Source of the DNA: Rutidosis leptorrhynchoides
Lineage: Eukaryota > Streptophyta > Magnoliopsida > Asterales > Asteraceae
Length of the DNA: 64,000 nucleotides
Reading direction: 5' to 3'
Assembly: GCF_046630445.1 (NCBI RefSeq)
Contig: NC_092335.1
Coordinates: forward strand, 5,251,501 to 5,315,500
Both the position numbers and the translations under genes were made by a program. Below, piece by piece: positions 46,859-59,453 of this stretch (positions are counted from its first letter, which is position 1; each line of letters opens with the position of its first letter). The notes beneath the pieces were generated by a model that saw nothing but the letters and a program-made list of their open reading frames with translations, was not told the origin of the DNA and did not search any database.

Positions 46859-47500
46859 TTATATTTAAAATTTGAGTTTTGAGGGAGACTTACAATTATT
46901 TGTGTATAAAAATACTATTAAAACTTAGGTCTTTATTGAGCATGGTGGCTGAGCACCTCTCAGTCCCCCTTGTCTGCGCCTCTGTTTTTTAAGTTGAAGA
47001 TCAAACATAAGCACGTACTACGTTAAATCTGTATGTCATAATGTTCATTAATATTTTGTTTTGTTCTGTTATAATATAGATTGCTTAGTTAGCGAGAGTT
47101 GATTATCAGTTTACTATTTTGGTTGGTGTGTTTGTAAAAACTTACATCTTCGAATAAAAAGGTCTTACTCGATCGGCAAAGTACTTATTCATTCATAAGT
47201 AATGTCGTCGAATTTCTCACGTCTGATAAATAGATGTATGTATATGTATGCATGAATAAATGCTACTGTAATATGCTATGCCATTAATTAAGATTAAGAA
47301 TTAAAAATAAAATAAAATACAGAATACAAACGGTTATAAAGAACTAGTTAAGTAACATTCGAATGAACAAATAATTGAATAATTTATGATGATGAAGAGC
47401 CAAACACACCGTGCCTAATCAATCTTCCCACAAGCCCAATGCCGCCCCCACATGGAACTTAACCAATCCATCTCATTAATACTAACATGTTTGGTCTTTA
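46859..47500. other. Upstream region of the DUF1442 gene
   Basis: No ORF or repeat border recognised. It is AT-rich and contains small direct T/A runs. The last 130 bp before the gene are its likely promoter and 5' UTR. Confidence 0.5.
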
Positions 47501-47519
47501 CATATATATATATATATAC
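47501..47519 (+). promoter_or_regulatory. Possible TATA region of the DUF1442 gene
   Basis: An alternating TA stretch (catatatatatatatatac) about 110 bp before the ATG, followed by a pyrimidine-containing start region. The position suits a plant core promoter, but TA repeats are common here. Confidence 0.4.
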
Positions 47520-47627
47520 ACTCAATGCTTACCCATTTTCAATTCATACATATCAAACGTACCTTTTTATTTTCAGTTTCAAAAGCCTTCTACTTTTAAC
47601 AGAACTTGAACAAGTTCTCAAATAAAG

Positions 47628-48281
47628 ATGGGTTATTGGCTAACTGAAAATGTCACTGAACCAGATGTAGCAGAGTTCATTTCAGCCATTGCAGCCGGAA
47701 ACAATGCCAAACTCATGGTGGTTGTAGGTGCTGCAACTGCTAGTTTCACCACGTTAGGTCTTGTGGCAGCAGCTGACCAAACAGGTGGGCATGTTACTAG
47801 CATTATTAAAGGAGTTGATGAGTTGCATTCTTCTAAACAAGAACTCGGATCAGATGCAAGTCGAGTTGAGTTTGTTGTAGGTGATGCACAAACTTTGTTG
47901 CTAAACAATTACCGAGACGCTGATCTTGTGGTTATCGATTGTAATTTAGAGAATCATGAGCAGATTTTGGGAGCCATACAAGGTAATGGGAGGGAAAAGA
48001 GTACGATTGTGTTGGGATATAACGCACACTGGAAGGATTCATGGAGGTGGAGCAGGTCAAATAGTCAACTGTTGCCGATTGCAGAAGGGTTGTTGTTAAT
48101 GAGAATAGCTGGAAAAGGTGACAATGGCGGCGGTGGTAGTGGTGGTAAGTATGGCGGCCGTGGCGGTAGTTATGGCAGAAATAATAAAAAGAGTCATTGG
48201 GTGGTTAAAGTAGATAAATGCACAGGCGAAGAGCACGTTTTTAGAGTGAGATCACCTAGCAGTCGAGTTCTGAAAGTTTGA
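47628..48281 (+). CDS. DUF1442 family protein (SAM-methyltransferase-like fold), 217 aa
   Basis: The only clear host gene in the window; single exon. It matches the plant DUF1442 family: EPDVAEFISAIAAGNNAKLMVVVG (residues about 11-34), then TTLGLVAAADQTGGHVTSI, RVEFVVGDAQTLL (79-91), DADLVVIDCNLENHEQIL (97-114), and a C-terminal HWVVKVDKCTGEEHVFRV. The fold is Rossmann-like and often annotated as methyltransferase-related; the biochemical role is unknown to me. Two oddities stand out. The N-terminus passes from WLTENVT straight to EPDVAEF, lacking roughly 10-15 residues (the AYLKTLK-type helix) usual in the family. A Gly-rich insert (GGGGSGGKYGGRGGSYG) lies at about 164-180. The frame is intact and starts with the family's usual W-x-x-E-N motif, so I call it a real gene. 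The 3' flank has AT-rich possible poly(A) signals before a (TA)n array. Confidence 0.88.
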   Translation: MGYWLTENVTEPDVAEFISAIAAGNNAKLMVVVGAATASFTTLGLVAAADQTGGHVTSIIKGVDELHSSKQELGSDASRVEFVVGDAQTLLLNNYRDADLVVIDCNLENHEQILGAIQGNGREKSTIVLGYNAHWKDSWRWSRSNSQLLPIAEGLLLMRIAGKGDNGGGGSGGKYGGRGGSYGRNNKKSHWVVKVDKCTGEEHVFRVRSPSSRVLKV

Positions 48282-48482
48282 ATCTTTGTGTTCTTGTTAT
48301 TCTCAGATCTTATAGAGATGGGTTAATTCTTAGATGTATATAGAATTAATTAATGGTGTAATATTATTTTTGGGCGATATTTGATAACTTGGATGATCAT
48401 CGACCGCCTTATGTTTTGTAGAACCAGAACTGTTTGTCAGCAGCTAAAAATTAAATTAAAATTCACCAATTTACATTGTTGT

Positions 48483-48484
<2 letters not shown>

Positions 48485-48565
<81 letters not shown>
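48485..48565. repeat. (TA)n array, left of MITE M1
   Basis: About 40 TA units about 200 bp downstream of the DUF1442 stop; they abut the foldback element. Confidence 0.95.
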
Positions 48566-48569
<4 letters not shown>

Positions 48570-49182
48570 CCAATCCATGGATAAGCACTAAATGGGGCAC
48601 AAACTGGATAAGTAAAATTTCAAATTTTTTTTTTTTTTAAAAAAACGATCCTTTAATATGCAAATAGAAGAAAACGAAAAAATTTTAAAAAGTTTTTGAA
48701 CAAAATCGTTCGAAAATCGATGATGAATGGTAAACATCGATGATGAATGGTAAAAATTGATGATGAATGGTAAAATTAACCATTCATCTGGTTAATTTAT
48801 CATTCATTTTTGTTCGCGATGAATGATAAAATTAATCAATGCTAAAAAAAGCAGATGAATGGTTAATTTAACCATTCATCTATTTATGATGAATGATAAA
48901 AAAACAGATGAATGGTTAATTTAACCATTCATCTGATTTTTTTAGCATTGATTAATTTTATCATTAATCGTAAACAAGATGAATGATAAATTAACCCGAT
49001 GAATGGTTAATTTTACCATTCATCATCGATTTTTGAAAGATTTTGAACTTTTGTTTTTATGAAAAAATTGATTAGAGGTGCATTTTAATGCAGATTTATG
49101 AATGTAAAAAAAAAATTTAAAAAAAAAATTTTATTTTGGTTATCCGGTTTGTACTCCTTTTAAGCTTATTCATGGATCGTGC

Positions 49183-49185
<3 letters not shown>
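48566..49185. mobile_element. Foldback MITE M1 flanked by (TA)n
   Basis: The left end TGGACCAATCCATGGATAAGC pairs, with mismatches, with the right end read in reverse (GGGCACGATCCATGAATAAGC), and homology continues inward (ACAAACTGGATAA / ACAAACCGGATAA). The centre is packed with inverted gatgaatggt/accattcatc units, so nearly the whole 620 bp can fold back. (TA)n arrays lie on both sides. No ORF. It resembles the Micron class of TA-targeting MITEs described in rice. Confidence 0.75.

Positions 49186-49223
<38 letters not shown>
49186..49223. repeat. (TA)n array between MITEs M1 and M2
   Basis: About 19 TA units shared as border by two different foldback elements. Confidence 0.95.
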
Positions 49224-49226
<3 letters not shown>

Positions 49227-49912
49227 GTAGGATCAAGAGAGAAGTAACCATTCGGGGGGAAGCAAAAACTTTTTTTTTTTTTCGTTTTTTGAAAAAACTT
49301 TGTTCACGAACATTATAGATGAGATGAAAATATGAACATTTAGTAGAGACACTTTGTGATAAATGCTTTTATTTTGGCGGAAAAACGCTCGAAGAAGTAA
49401 TATATAACAATTATCGTGTTTTTCGAGCGTATTTTGAGGTTTTAGCTATTGGGGTTTAGATATTATGGTTTATAGGGTTTAGATATTAGGGTTTAGAAAT
49501 TTAGGGTTTAGGGTTTAGATTTAGGGTTTAGATTTAGGATTTAGATTGAGTTTTTAACACGAACGGTTTAGAGTTTAGGGTTTAGGGTTTAGGGTTTGGT
49601 GTTTTGGGTTTATGGAATAAACCCAAAACACCAAACCCTAAACCCTAAACTCTAAATCGGGCTAAATTTTACTTCACAAAACATGAAAAAAAAAAATGTT
49701 CATATTCTTCACGAACAATATTATCTTGAATGTTATTTTTGTCGATCGTTTTCCCGCCTAAATAATAACATTCATCACGAAGTGTCTCTTCTAAATGTTC
49801 ATATTTTCGTGTGATCTTGATGCCGGAAAAAAAAAATCAAAAAAAAACGAAAAAAATAAAAAATTTGCTTCCCCCGCTTCCCCCCGATTGGTTACTTCCC
49901 CATTGATCCTGC

Positions 49913-49914
<2 letters not shown>
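49224..49914. mobile_element. Foldback MITE M2 flanked by (TA)n, with telomere-like centre
   Basis: The left terminus GGTAGGATCAAGAGAGAAG continues TAACCATTCGGGGGGAAGC. The right terminus in reverse is GGCAGGATCAATGGGGAAG, then TAACCAATCGGGGGGAAGC. Further inward, gaacattta and cacttcgtgatgaa motifs also mirror each other. The core (about 49450-49660) holds repeated TTTAGGG/GGGTTTAGAT units ending in a long hairpin. No ORF. Confidence 0.75.
49583..49650. repeat. Perfect hairpin built of telomere-like TTTAGGG units
   Basis: AGGGTTTGGTGTTTTGGGTT continues TA, then a TGGAA loop, then the exact reverse complement. Upstream lie at least six TTTAGGG-like units (49460-49600). Confidence 0.85.

Positions 49915-50003
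<89 letters not shown>
49915..50003. repeat. (TA)n array, right of MITE M2
   Basis: About 44 TA units. Confidence 0.95.
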
Positions 50004-50005
<2 letters not shown>

Positions 50006-50799
50006 GGAGGTGGCAATTTTGACCCATTTACAGGTGGATTTTGACTTTGTATAATCTCCTCAGGGTCAAAATAATTTAAGCTGCATCAATCTGGGTGAAT
50101 TTTATGCAAACTATTCAGATATCCATCCATAAATCCAATATAATATACCTAATAATAAGGGGTTTTACTGTATGTTTTGTGATTATATATTCAAGAAGCG
50201 GATAGAAAGGTCTTTGCAGGTCAAGCGAACCAGTTTCAACGAGCACCTCAAGAATACTTTTTATGACCCGTTACCTATTTTGCCACCTCCAACGTCATCA
50301 TATCAACTTAATATGAGATTTATGCTTGGGACTTGGATGTGTTCTTATTTTTGGATTTAATGTATAGCTAAGATGCTAGTAATTACGGAGTATTAATTTA
50401 GTACACACATATATACAACTTATACAAAAGCAACCCTTTATGGTTTTTTAGTTTTAGAATGTGTAAACCCAAGCATCCAAGTATCACCACAAGGATGAAT
50501 GTAATCTGAAACATAGGTGTAAGGTAGTAAGTTTTGATTTCAAGGTATGTTGGTGGTAAATAGCAGCTGCCATTGAATACAACAAATGTTATTGATACAA
50601 GCAATTAATGAAATTCATATCCCATCCTAAATTTTAACTACAGCATTCACAAACTACAACAACAAAACTTCTAATACTTCCATTCAGAGTGAGAAGTAGG
50701 TACCTAATAGAGTAATAGCACATTATCTACTTCCTTAAAAACTAATCTCCAATAACCACCTAACCAATTACCGATAAAGATATCAAAATCATTAAAAAG
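50004..50799. other. Spacer
   Basis: No gene recognised. A short minus-strand frame near 50440-50600 has a hydrophobic stretch but no start context or family resemblance that I can defend. Confidence 0.4.
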
Positions 50800-50905
50800 C
50801 TATTCGGATAATGGGTTACCATGTTCTAGTATAACTTCTTCCATAGATGGCCTCTGATCAGGAGATTCATGGGTGAACATCAATGCAATTCTTCTGAACT
50901 AACTT
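50800..50905 (-). pseudogene. Protein kinase C-terminal relic
   Basis: The minus strand translates to FRRIALMFTHESPDQRPSMEE, then VILEHGNPLSE and a stop. This is subdomain XI of a plant receptor-like kinase (the invariant Arg in DQRPSM) with its C-terminus. No other kinase motifs are found upstream in frame, so only the last exon fragment remains. Confidence 0.65.
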
Positions 50906-52399
50906 TGCAGATTAAGGTTCAAAACTTATTAAGCGATGCATCTGAAGTACCCATTGAGAATGTATAGCCTATCAATTTAGGAAAACGGACGATGTAGATT
51001 CTAGGTTGTCACCACATTAAGAAAACACACAAGAACACGCACACTTCACACATCCTTTAAAATTCTTCATACACATACACCGGCAAAAAACTAGTATTTT
51101 CGCCAAGAAGATACAATAATTTGACAGCGGCGGCTCACCATTTGCCATATATATTTGCTCGAATGTACTTCAACATCAAATCAAATTTAGTCAAATTCAA
51201 TTCAAATATATACCAAAACAAATAATATTTTCTATGTTCAAACTAAAAAGAAAGGTTTTTAACGGATATACTTCAAATGTTTCTGAACCAAGGTCACTTA
51301 AAATAAACTACAAAAATATCACTAAATGGCCCAAAATTAATATATCCTTTGGCCCATTTACATTTTTTTGCTTGAAAAAACATTAGTACATTCTAAATGG
51401 CCCAAAGTGTAAGCCCTAATGAGAGTTAAACTTGCATCCCATGTCGACAAAACATACGTAATAAAAAAAAATAAAAAGAATAAAATTAACTCTAAAAAAC
51501 AAAAGATCAAACAAATTTCAGAAAAGAAAATTTTAGTTGAACAACGAGAAGGAAGATAATGAAAGATCTAAGACGATCAAATTTCTTCAATGAAAGAAAC
51601 GTTCACACTTTTTAACAATGACAGTGACGGTAAAATTTATTATAAGGAATTATACTATGAATCGCCACACATGTCATGTAATCATACATCGTATCAAATA
51701 TTTCAAAACAAGGTAAAGGAGTAAAGGACTCACTCTATCTACTAAGGAAATATCATGATTGAGATTTTGTTGCAATGAATGTAAATCACCCCCCATCATT
51801 CAGGCCCATAAAACATCAAATCATGATGACTTAATACTATTGAGGTTTGCCTTTAAAGTCCTTTTATCCTTCATGTATTATCCCACTTTTATCTTTGGGG
51901 CCAACGAAAGACCAATTTTTGTATTTGGTACCAGAATATCACTCTGCTTTTCATGATCCACTAATAAATAGTTTAAAACATAAAACATTTCAAGAAGAAA
52001 AAAAAAAACAATGTTTATGATATGATATATCAATATTACTTTTAATCCTTACTTTTTTCAACTTTAATGTAAAGAACAGTTTTATAATCAATAAAATCAT
52101 ATCAAATGCGCAAAGCAAGGCAAAATCAAATAGTTACTCACTTGTGTCATCTTAATAGTTCAATATTTTTTTTTGAACTCTCTCAAATTAATAGTCTACT
52201 TTCATAAATAAATAATAATAATAGAGTATATTTTCTTATGCCATAAACTTTTGCATTTAAGACAAAAAAAAAATAGATAAAGGGTAAGAGGTGAAACTAT
52301 AAGAAAAAATACATGTGACATTCACTTTTTCTTAAATTATGTGTTTTTTGTCTGTGCACTATTAATATAAGAGTGAGGGAGTAGTAATTTAGTGTATAT

Positions 52400-52402
<3 letters not shown>
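50906..52402. other. Spacer
   Basis: AT-rich, no coding signals, no terminal repeats recognised. Poly-A/T runs near 51460 and 52000. Confidence 0.4.
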
Positions 52403-52441
<39 letters not shown>

Positions 52442-52650
52442 TATAAGAGCGAAACTGTATTAGAAACATAGACAATACAAAGACAAAACGACCAAGGCCA
52501 AAAATTAGCCAACCGAAACACAAAAAAACACGATCACAAGGCGAGCCACAAGACGAGTCAAATCTAAACCTAACCGACAAAACAAGAAACAAAATTACAA
52601 CCAAATGGTTCTACCTAAAACATAAGAACAAACCAAACTAAAAGCAAAGC
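52403..52650 (-). mobile_element. LINE 3' end fragment with poly(A) tail
   Basis: On the minus strand the sequence TCTAATACAGTTTCGCTCTTATAC runs into a 38-base A tract (plus-strand T 52403-52440). This is the style of plant L1 3' UTRs. The 5' extent is unclear and no ORF2 remains, so it is a heavily 5'-truncated copy. Confidence 0.5.
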
Positions 52651-52661
52651 AACACAAACAC

Positions 52662-52805
<144 letters not shown>

Positions 52806-53093
52806 CAGTCAAACCCGACATGGAAAGGTTACAAGCCATCCACCACGGACCACACAATAAACTATTGTTTTAGATTCCAGTATAGCCCTTCAAAATTAAT
52901 ACTATGTCGTTTTATCCAGTGGTGGAACTTGAACTTTTTAATATGAGGGCAAATAACGATAAGAACGACAATATCAAAATATAAACAGAAAAGTGTACAT
53001 TATATATGAAACATAACCATCAATTAGCAACTCAAAAGAAGCATTAAAGAACAGATTTGAGAACAACAAACAAAGATAAGATTACAACTCAGC

Positions 53094-53318
53094 TCAACGA
53101 CCTTTAATGTCTTTAAATTCTGTGATTATAGCTTCGGAATCAAATCTTCCAGGCTCCAACAATATCTTTTTCTATATTCACCACCAAGTTATCTGCAAGA
53201 AAGTCATCTGACATCTTATTGCGTAGTCGGTTTCTAAATAATTGCATTGCTGAAAATGCCCTCTCAGTTGTAGCAGTAGATTGATACTGGAATCGTGTAA
53301 ATACTTTCTTAATAGAGT
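53094..53318 (-). pseudogene. hAT transposase dimerisation-domain relic
   Basis: The minus strand gives STATTERAFSAMQLFRNRLR, then NKMSDDFLADNLVVNIEKDI, the C-terminal hAT dimerisation region of plant TTF-type zinc finger/hAT proteins. One frameshift near 53150 separates it from RFDSEAIITEFKDIKGR and a stop. The N-terminal and catalytic parts are absent. Confidence 0.75.
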
Positions 53319-53388
53319 ATTTCGACCCACTTGGTCACGGGTATCACGAAATCACTATTAGGATAAGACTAGTATGAACAATCTTCTT

Positions 53389-53566
53389 GACTATGTGGTT
53401 CAGCGGTTGGTGGCCTGCCTCCTTTAGGAGAGGTCAGGAGTTCGACCCCCGTTGGCTACATATTAAAAACACAATTTCATCTCTGCGATGAAGTATCCAC
53501 CCATGACACCTTTCTCATATCGTTTTGGGGGGTGGGGGGTAAGGGGAGGGGGTTTTACTTGGCCGT
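53389..53566 (+). mobile_element. tRNA-derived SINE, 5' part (split by solo LTR)
   Basis: The head gactatgtggttcagcggtt has a Pol III A box (TGGTTCAGCGG, 53396-53406), and a B box (AGTTCGACCCC, about 53439-53449) lies about 40 bp later, as in Au-type plant SINEs. It continues through tttggggggtggggggtaag to the LTR insertion at 53567. The remainder is at 56756-56899. Confidence 0.72.
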
Positions 53567-53909
53567 TGTAACACCCCGTCAAAATCCATTAACGGTGATG
53601 TTAACTCTGGTCCCAGTGCTTGGCCTGACTTCTATGTAACAGCAAAGTTCTACAGCGGAAGCAAAAAGTACCTGAGTATAAACATGCTTAAAAAGTCAAC
53701 ACGAGGTTGAGTGATTTCATAAGTTTGTCATAATTAATGATTTTGATGATAGTAATAGATCATAAGATTTCAATTTGCATAAATATCCTTACATCGTAGT
53801 GTAATAAAAAGATTCTACAACCATGGGCACCTGGTAACAACCTTAACGATAATAATATAATAATGAATACCCCTATGTCTATAGAGCACCGAATCAAGTG
53901 CGATAAATA

Positions 53910-54085
53910 CCCTCGAAGTACTAAACATCCGTTGACTGCTAGCGCGACTAACCCGGATGGGGTTGTCAAACCCGATAGATCTATCAATAGGATTCGACCC
54001 TCGAAGTACTAAACATCCGTTGACTGCTAGCGCGACTAGCCCGAATGGGGTTGTCAAACCCGATAGATCTATCAATAGGATTCGC
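53910..54085. repeat. 88-bp tandem duplication in solo LTR
   Basis: The unit starting ccctcgaagtactaaacatc and ending atcaataggattcg occurs at 53910-53997 and 53998-54085 with about two differences. Each copy contains the GATAGATCTATC palindrome. Confidence 0.93.
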
Positions 54086-54408
54086 GCCTACGGTACAGAG
54101 ACCAATAGATTAAGTTACCAAGCTAAGGGAATATTTGTGACTCTAACCCACGTAGAATTAAGTTTAATACTTATATTTATTTTGTATAACAGATATAAAA
54201 TAGTGCATGTATTCTCAGCCCAAAAATATATATAAAAAGGGAACTATGAAAACTCACGATACGATATGATAGTTTGTAGTAAATATGTGTATGATGGCAC
54301 TGAGCAAGTGCAGAGTTGTCCTTGGATTCACGAACCTATATCAAGTATATATATTAACACATATACTTGTAATCGAGTAAGTTTATATATATTATTTCAC
54401 TTGTTATA

Positions 54409-54414
<6 letters not shown>

Positions 54415-54499
<85 letters not shown>
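54415..54499. repeat. (TA)n microsatellite
   Basis: About 42 TA units inside the solo LTR. Confidence 0.97.
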
Positions 54500-54501
<2 letters not shown>

Positions 54502-54589
54502 TATGTATAAGTATTTGTTTGATAAAATGATTTTAATACTGATAATGAATAAAGTGTTGTATTGTTTTGTAATAACAATAATAATACTA

Positions 54590-55204
<615 letters not shown>

Positions 55205-55237
55205 AAACTACCTTAGGAGCTTTTCAAAACAAAAAAA

Positions 55238-55308
55238 AAATGCCCAAGACGGGACTCGAACCCGTGACCTATCATTCCCCAACAAACACTCATAACCATG
55301 GCTCCATA
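55238..55308 (-). other. tRNA-like 3' half within solo LTR
   Basis: The minus strand has CACGGGTTCGAGTCCCGTCT, a B box with a closed T-arm (CGGG/CCCG), followed by TGGGCA and a T10 Pol III terminator-like run. No convincing A box or full cloverleaf is seen. It may be a tRNA or SINE fragment picked up by the LTR. Confidence 0.45.
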
Positions 55309-56149
55309 TCAGTTTTTCTGATTTATAACACTACCCTAAATATATAACCCGTATATTTCTGTTACAATTCCCTCTTCTTCTTTATTAACTCGATCGACCA
55401 AGAATCAAAACGAGAATCATAACAGCTAATTTATATTGTGTAATTTAAACAGAAACGAACGTATGTGAGTATTTAATGATCAACAGAAGAAAAAAAATAA
55501 AAAATTAAAAAAAGAGTGTTGCTGCTGTATGTCGTCTGTAAAAAAAAAAAATGATCATGACTTTTAGAACGTTTTTGCTCATGAATCCTACATGAAATAG
55601 GTTGCAAATCTTTTATAGAAACTATCTGAATCATTAATTGATCCATAAACTCAAAAACAAATTCGAATTTCATGATGAACACTAGGTTTGACTTTTTGAA
55701 ATTGAATGCTTGACTCTAAAATTCTAACTCGATATAAAGAATTGGGATTTGAGATTTTGCAGATATATTGAGTAAAGGATTTCTAATACTTCTGCATTAT
55801 TACATTTTAAAAATTGAATCGAATTTGGGGTTTGAGTAAAATGAGTTCAAGAACAGAGAAAACGACTTGTAGTTTTATTTTTCTGCTTTAAAAATCGAAA
55901 TGCAGTGAGCAGTGGTTTTTGCCTGAGTAATTGAATAAGTTGTAGTTCTTATAATTGATCAAGATTGTTGGGTAGTGAACTGAATTCGACAGATACCCAT
56001 AGCAGGCCAAAATGGTGACCAGTAGGGAATAAAAATTAATCAGGAGCAGGTATAAAATAATTAAAAAGCAGATTTATAATTGATAAATATATAACTGATT
56101 AGTACCTTTCTTTTGACTTTTTAATTTATTTTTAATTGACATTAATAAT

Positions 56150-56530
<381 letters not shown>

Positions 56531-56755
56531 AATGATTGTAATTGATATATATATACACACATATATATTTACATATCTTTTTACAACTAATTGTTCGTGA
56601 ATCGTCGGAATCAGTCGAAGGATAATTGAATTCATATAAATAGTTCAAAATTTTGTGGCTCAGTTTAACAGACTTAGCTTATCGTCTCAGAATTATTAAA
56701 TCATATATAGATTTGGTTCAAAATAAGTCGAAATTTTTCGGGTCATTACAGTCGT

Positions 56756-56899
56756 GCCCTTGGATCGATTTCAAGGTTTCCTCCCGGGCAGCGATGGGGG
56801 CGGGGTTATTATCGCTACATCGGCATAGTTGAAATGGGAGATGATCGCAACGGATGGTTTAGTCCCCCTCGGGTGATCCCAATCGCTGTTAAAAAAAAA
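56756..56899 (+). mobile_element. tRNA-derived SINE, 3' part
   Basis: Continues the SINE after the solo LTR: gcccttggatcgatttcaag, then cctcccgggcagcgatgggg, ending cgggtgatcccaatcgctgt with a 9-base A tail (56891-56899). Joined, the two parts make a roughly 320-bp SINE. Confidence 0.7.
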
Positions 56900-57562
56900 T
56901 TGTTCCCTGCAATTATAGAAAGTATAATCTGGAAGTTTGAGAGTTGAAAGTGTGTTAGAAATGTCAAGTTTCTGGAACCTTTCTTCAATGAATGAAGCGT
57001 TATATTTATAATGTATCAATGGTGCATTAAAGTGTTGCAACCTTTCAAAATTGATCAAGATTAAATGACACATCACTTGGCAATGGACATGTTTGAAATG
57101 GTGTATTAGTACACTAATAAACCACTTAAATATGTCCCAAAACATCCAAGGATACAAAGCAACCATTTATGAAACGTTGCAAAACGTTTAGGTAAAGTTG
57201 CAACCTTTCTACACAAATTGCAGAGGGGAGCGGCGCTCCTTAGAAGGGGACAGGCGCTCCTTACAATACCAAAATCACCTTTTGCTTCGTGATTTGTTTG
57301 ATCCCATTTTAGTTATGTGGAGTGGTGCTTTTGTAAACAAGAGCGGCACACCTCATCACACAAGAGCGGCGTTCCTTATAACTGAACATCCAACTTAGTT
57401 TGTTTTCCTCAACAAACTACGCCCAACTCAGACTAACTCTTTGACGGATGTGTACTCCACACTCTCCAAATCCGTTCTACAGTATTAGAGATTGCTTCAC
57501 TTTCAACCTAGTCAATCCAATACACCAAAATAATTCATTGGATCACACTAAAATCACCAACA
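56900..57562 (-). mobile_element. Possible Copia-type LTR fragment
   Basis: In reverse it starts TGTTGGTGATTTTAGTGTG (57562 leftwards), has a TATATTTATAATG-like box near 57003 and pyrimidine-rich sequence after it, as in Copia LTRs. Paired gagcggcgctcct-type palindromic motifs lie at 57225-57250 and 57340-57375. The 3' border and target duplication were not found, so this is tentative. Confidence 0.35.
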
Positions 57563-59453
57563 CGTCCCATATTTATAGTCCACTATTCCATATATAGATT
57601 AAATTAATAAGGTTAAGTTACCTTTACTTTTGCCATATAAGACAAAAATATAAGAAAAAATAAATGGTAAACTGTAAAGTAAATAAAAATATTATTTAAT
57701 GATGAAATTTTTTAAAGTGCATGGTTTTTGTCTAAAGACTATTAATATAGAACATAATGAGTATGTAATCAAGGGTTTAATTAAAAATCTTTTCAAAATG
57801 TTTTGTTTCTGATAAACATCTTTCACCTAATAAACTCTTTATATAAAAATACTTTAACAAACAACACAATAAATTGAAAAATTGAGTCAATAATCAAAAA
57901 TTATTTTGAAAAACCTTTGACATTGGAGTACATTTGTCAATTCTCATTTGATCAAATGGATTAAACTTTTTGATAATCTTTACTTATCTATAAAAGCTCA
58001 AAAACCTAACATTATGTAATTTGGAATTTCAAGAAAAAAAATTCATATGCAAGTTGATAGAATGAAAGATAGAGGGGGTATACTGTAATAAACAGAAACT
58101 AGTATTACTAAGTATTAAGAAGTCAACCATTAGCCTTGTAGCCCACATAAAACGTTGAGACTGATGGAGTTGTGGGTATAAGAGTAGTAGGAGCCGTGAT
58201 ACAAACAATGTCTAATTTTAGCGCCTTCCAAGACAACGAGATTTAATATTGAAGTCAAAAGTGAGAAAATGATTCATTGTTTAATTTCACTGTCTAATTT
58301 ATTATTTAACTATTTTTAATTCACAATAAATGTATAAAATTATAATTATCATTAATTCCTTTTAACTTAATTAATTAACAAATTAAATAAATAAATTAAG
58401 TCCAAATTTTTTGTAAGCTTTTGCTCAATCTATTTGAGAATTTTAGCCCATTTATTTAAATGTTTATAAAAATTTGACCTAGTCTTTTCAATATATTTGG
58501 CCCCTTTCTTTTAATCTAATTCCACATCATTCTATTAGCCGCTTCTGCTTCTCCATTCCCATATTCTTCTTCTTCTCTCAAATAGTTGTCTGCAAGTGCA
58601 ACTATGAAATACAAAAAATACAAAAAAAAAAAATAAAAAAAATAAAAAAAATTGAAAGAAAAAAAAAAGGTAAAAGAAGCACTATGCATTTTAAAATCAA
58701 CGTTGATCCACCCACGCTGAAGCCCAACGCTGACCTCCGACGACGATTTAATGTCGACACGAAGTCGCCACCGTCGCTATCTCCGGCGTTAGATTGCTTT
58801 ATCGCCGAATAATGGGATCGTCTCCTAGTACTCTGATGTGGCCCAGATAAAAAGTAGGGTCATTTGGTACTATCCTTGTTGAAAATAATTCCTCCTTATG
58901 GAAAAGGTAATTACGTCCCCAAGTTTACCTACTTCTTGGTGACTTGAAGGTGGTACATACACGGCTTAACCGATTCAGAGTTTATAGGCAATTTTCGCTT
59001 AACAGGTCCTTTACTCTGTATTTGTCTCATTGTAACAACAATCTTAAGTTTTTTCCAGAGAAATAAAAGTATGACACTTTTCAAAGAAGAGTTAAAGGCT
59101 CAAAGCAAGCGCCACACATTTTCTGGAACTTTTTTTTTTTTTACAATATGCATTAAGAGTGATGCATTATATTAATTAATTACTTTGATAGGTCCATTTT
59201 ATTGTTAGGAGGTATATCATGGATGTTACTGGAACATCATAAGTTAGTGATGAAAAGCCTACATTGAGGTAGGATAGCATCTCGCCTTATCACGACCACA
59301 ATATTGTCTACTTTGCTTACATGCGCACGAATTTTTCTTAGCGATCACACGAGGCCTTCCTAGTTAGTCACATCCTAATACTACTCCCACTCGAGCAAGC
59401 TTAATGAGAGTTACCTTATAAGGGATTGAAACTAAGAAATTATATTCGATGAG
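57563..59453. other. Spacer, nothing recognised
   Basis: AT-rich to 58690 with an A-rich run near 58620-58670, then a GC-richer island (58700-58860) with short inverted cgtcg/cgacg motifs but no usable ORF. 59215-59440 looks like old repeat debris. Confidence 0.4.

Noticed and set aside
49791..50027. Tyr-Ile repeat ORFs in (TA)n arrays (also 39308, 48381, 52615, 54266)
   Set aside because: Produced by TA microsatellites.
50398..50604. Hydrophobic 68-aa minus-strand ORF as a membrane protein
   Set aside because: No family resemblance, no start context, no promoter; likely spurious.
58700..58860. GC-richer island as an exon
   Set aside because: No frame stays open with any recognised domain and no splice pattern can be defended.
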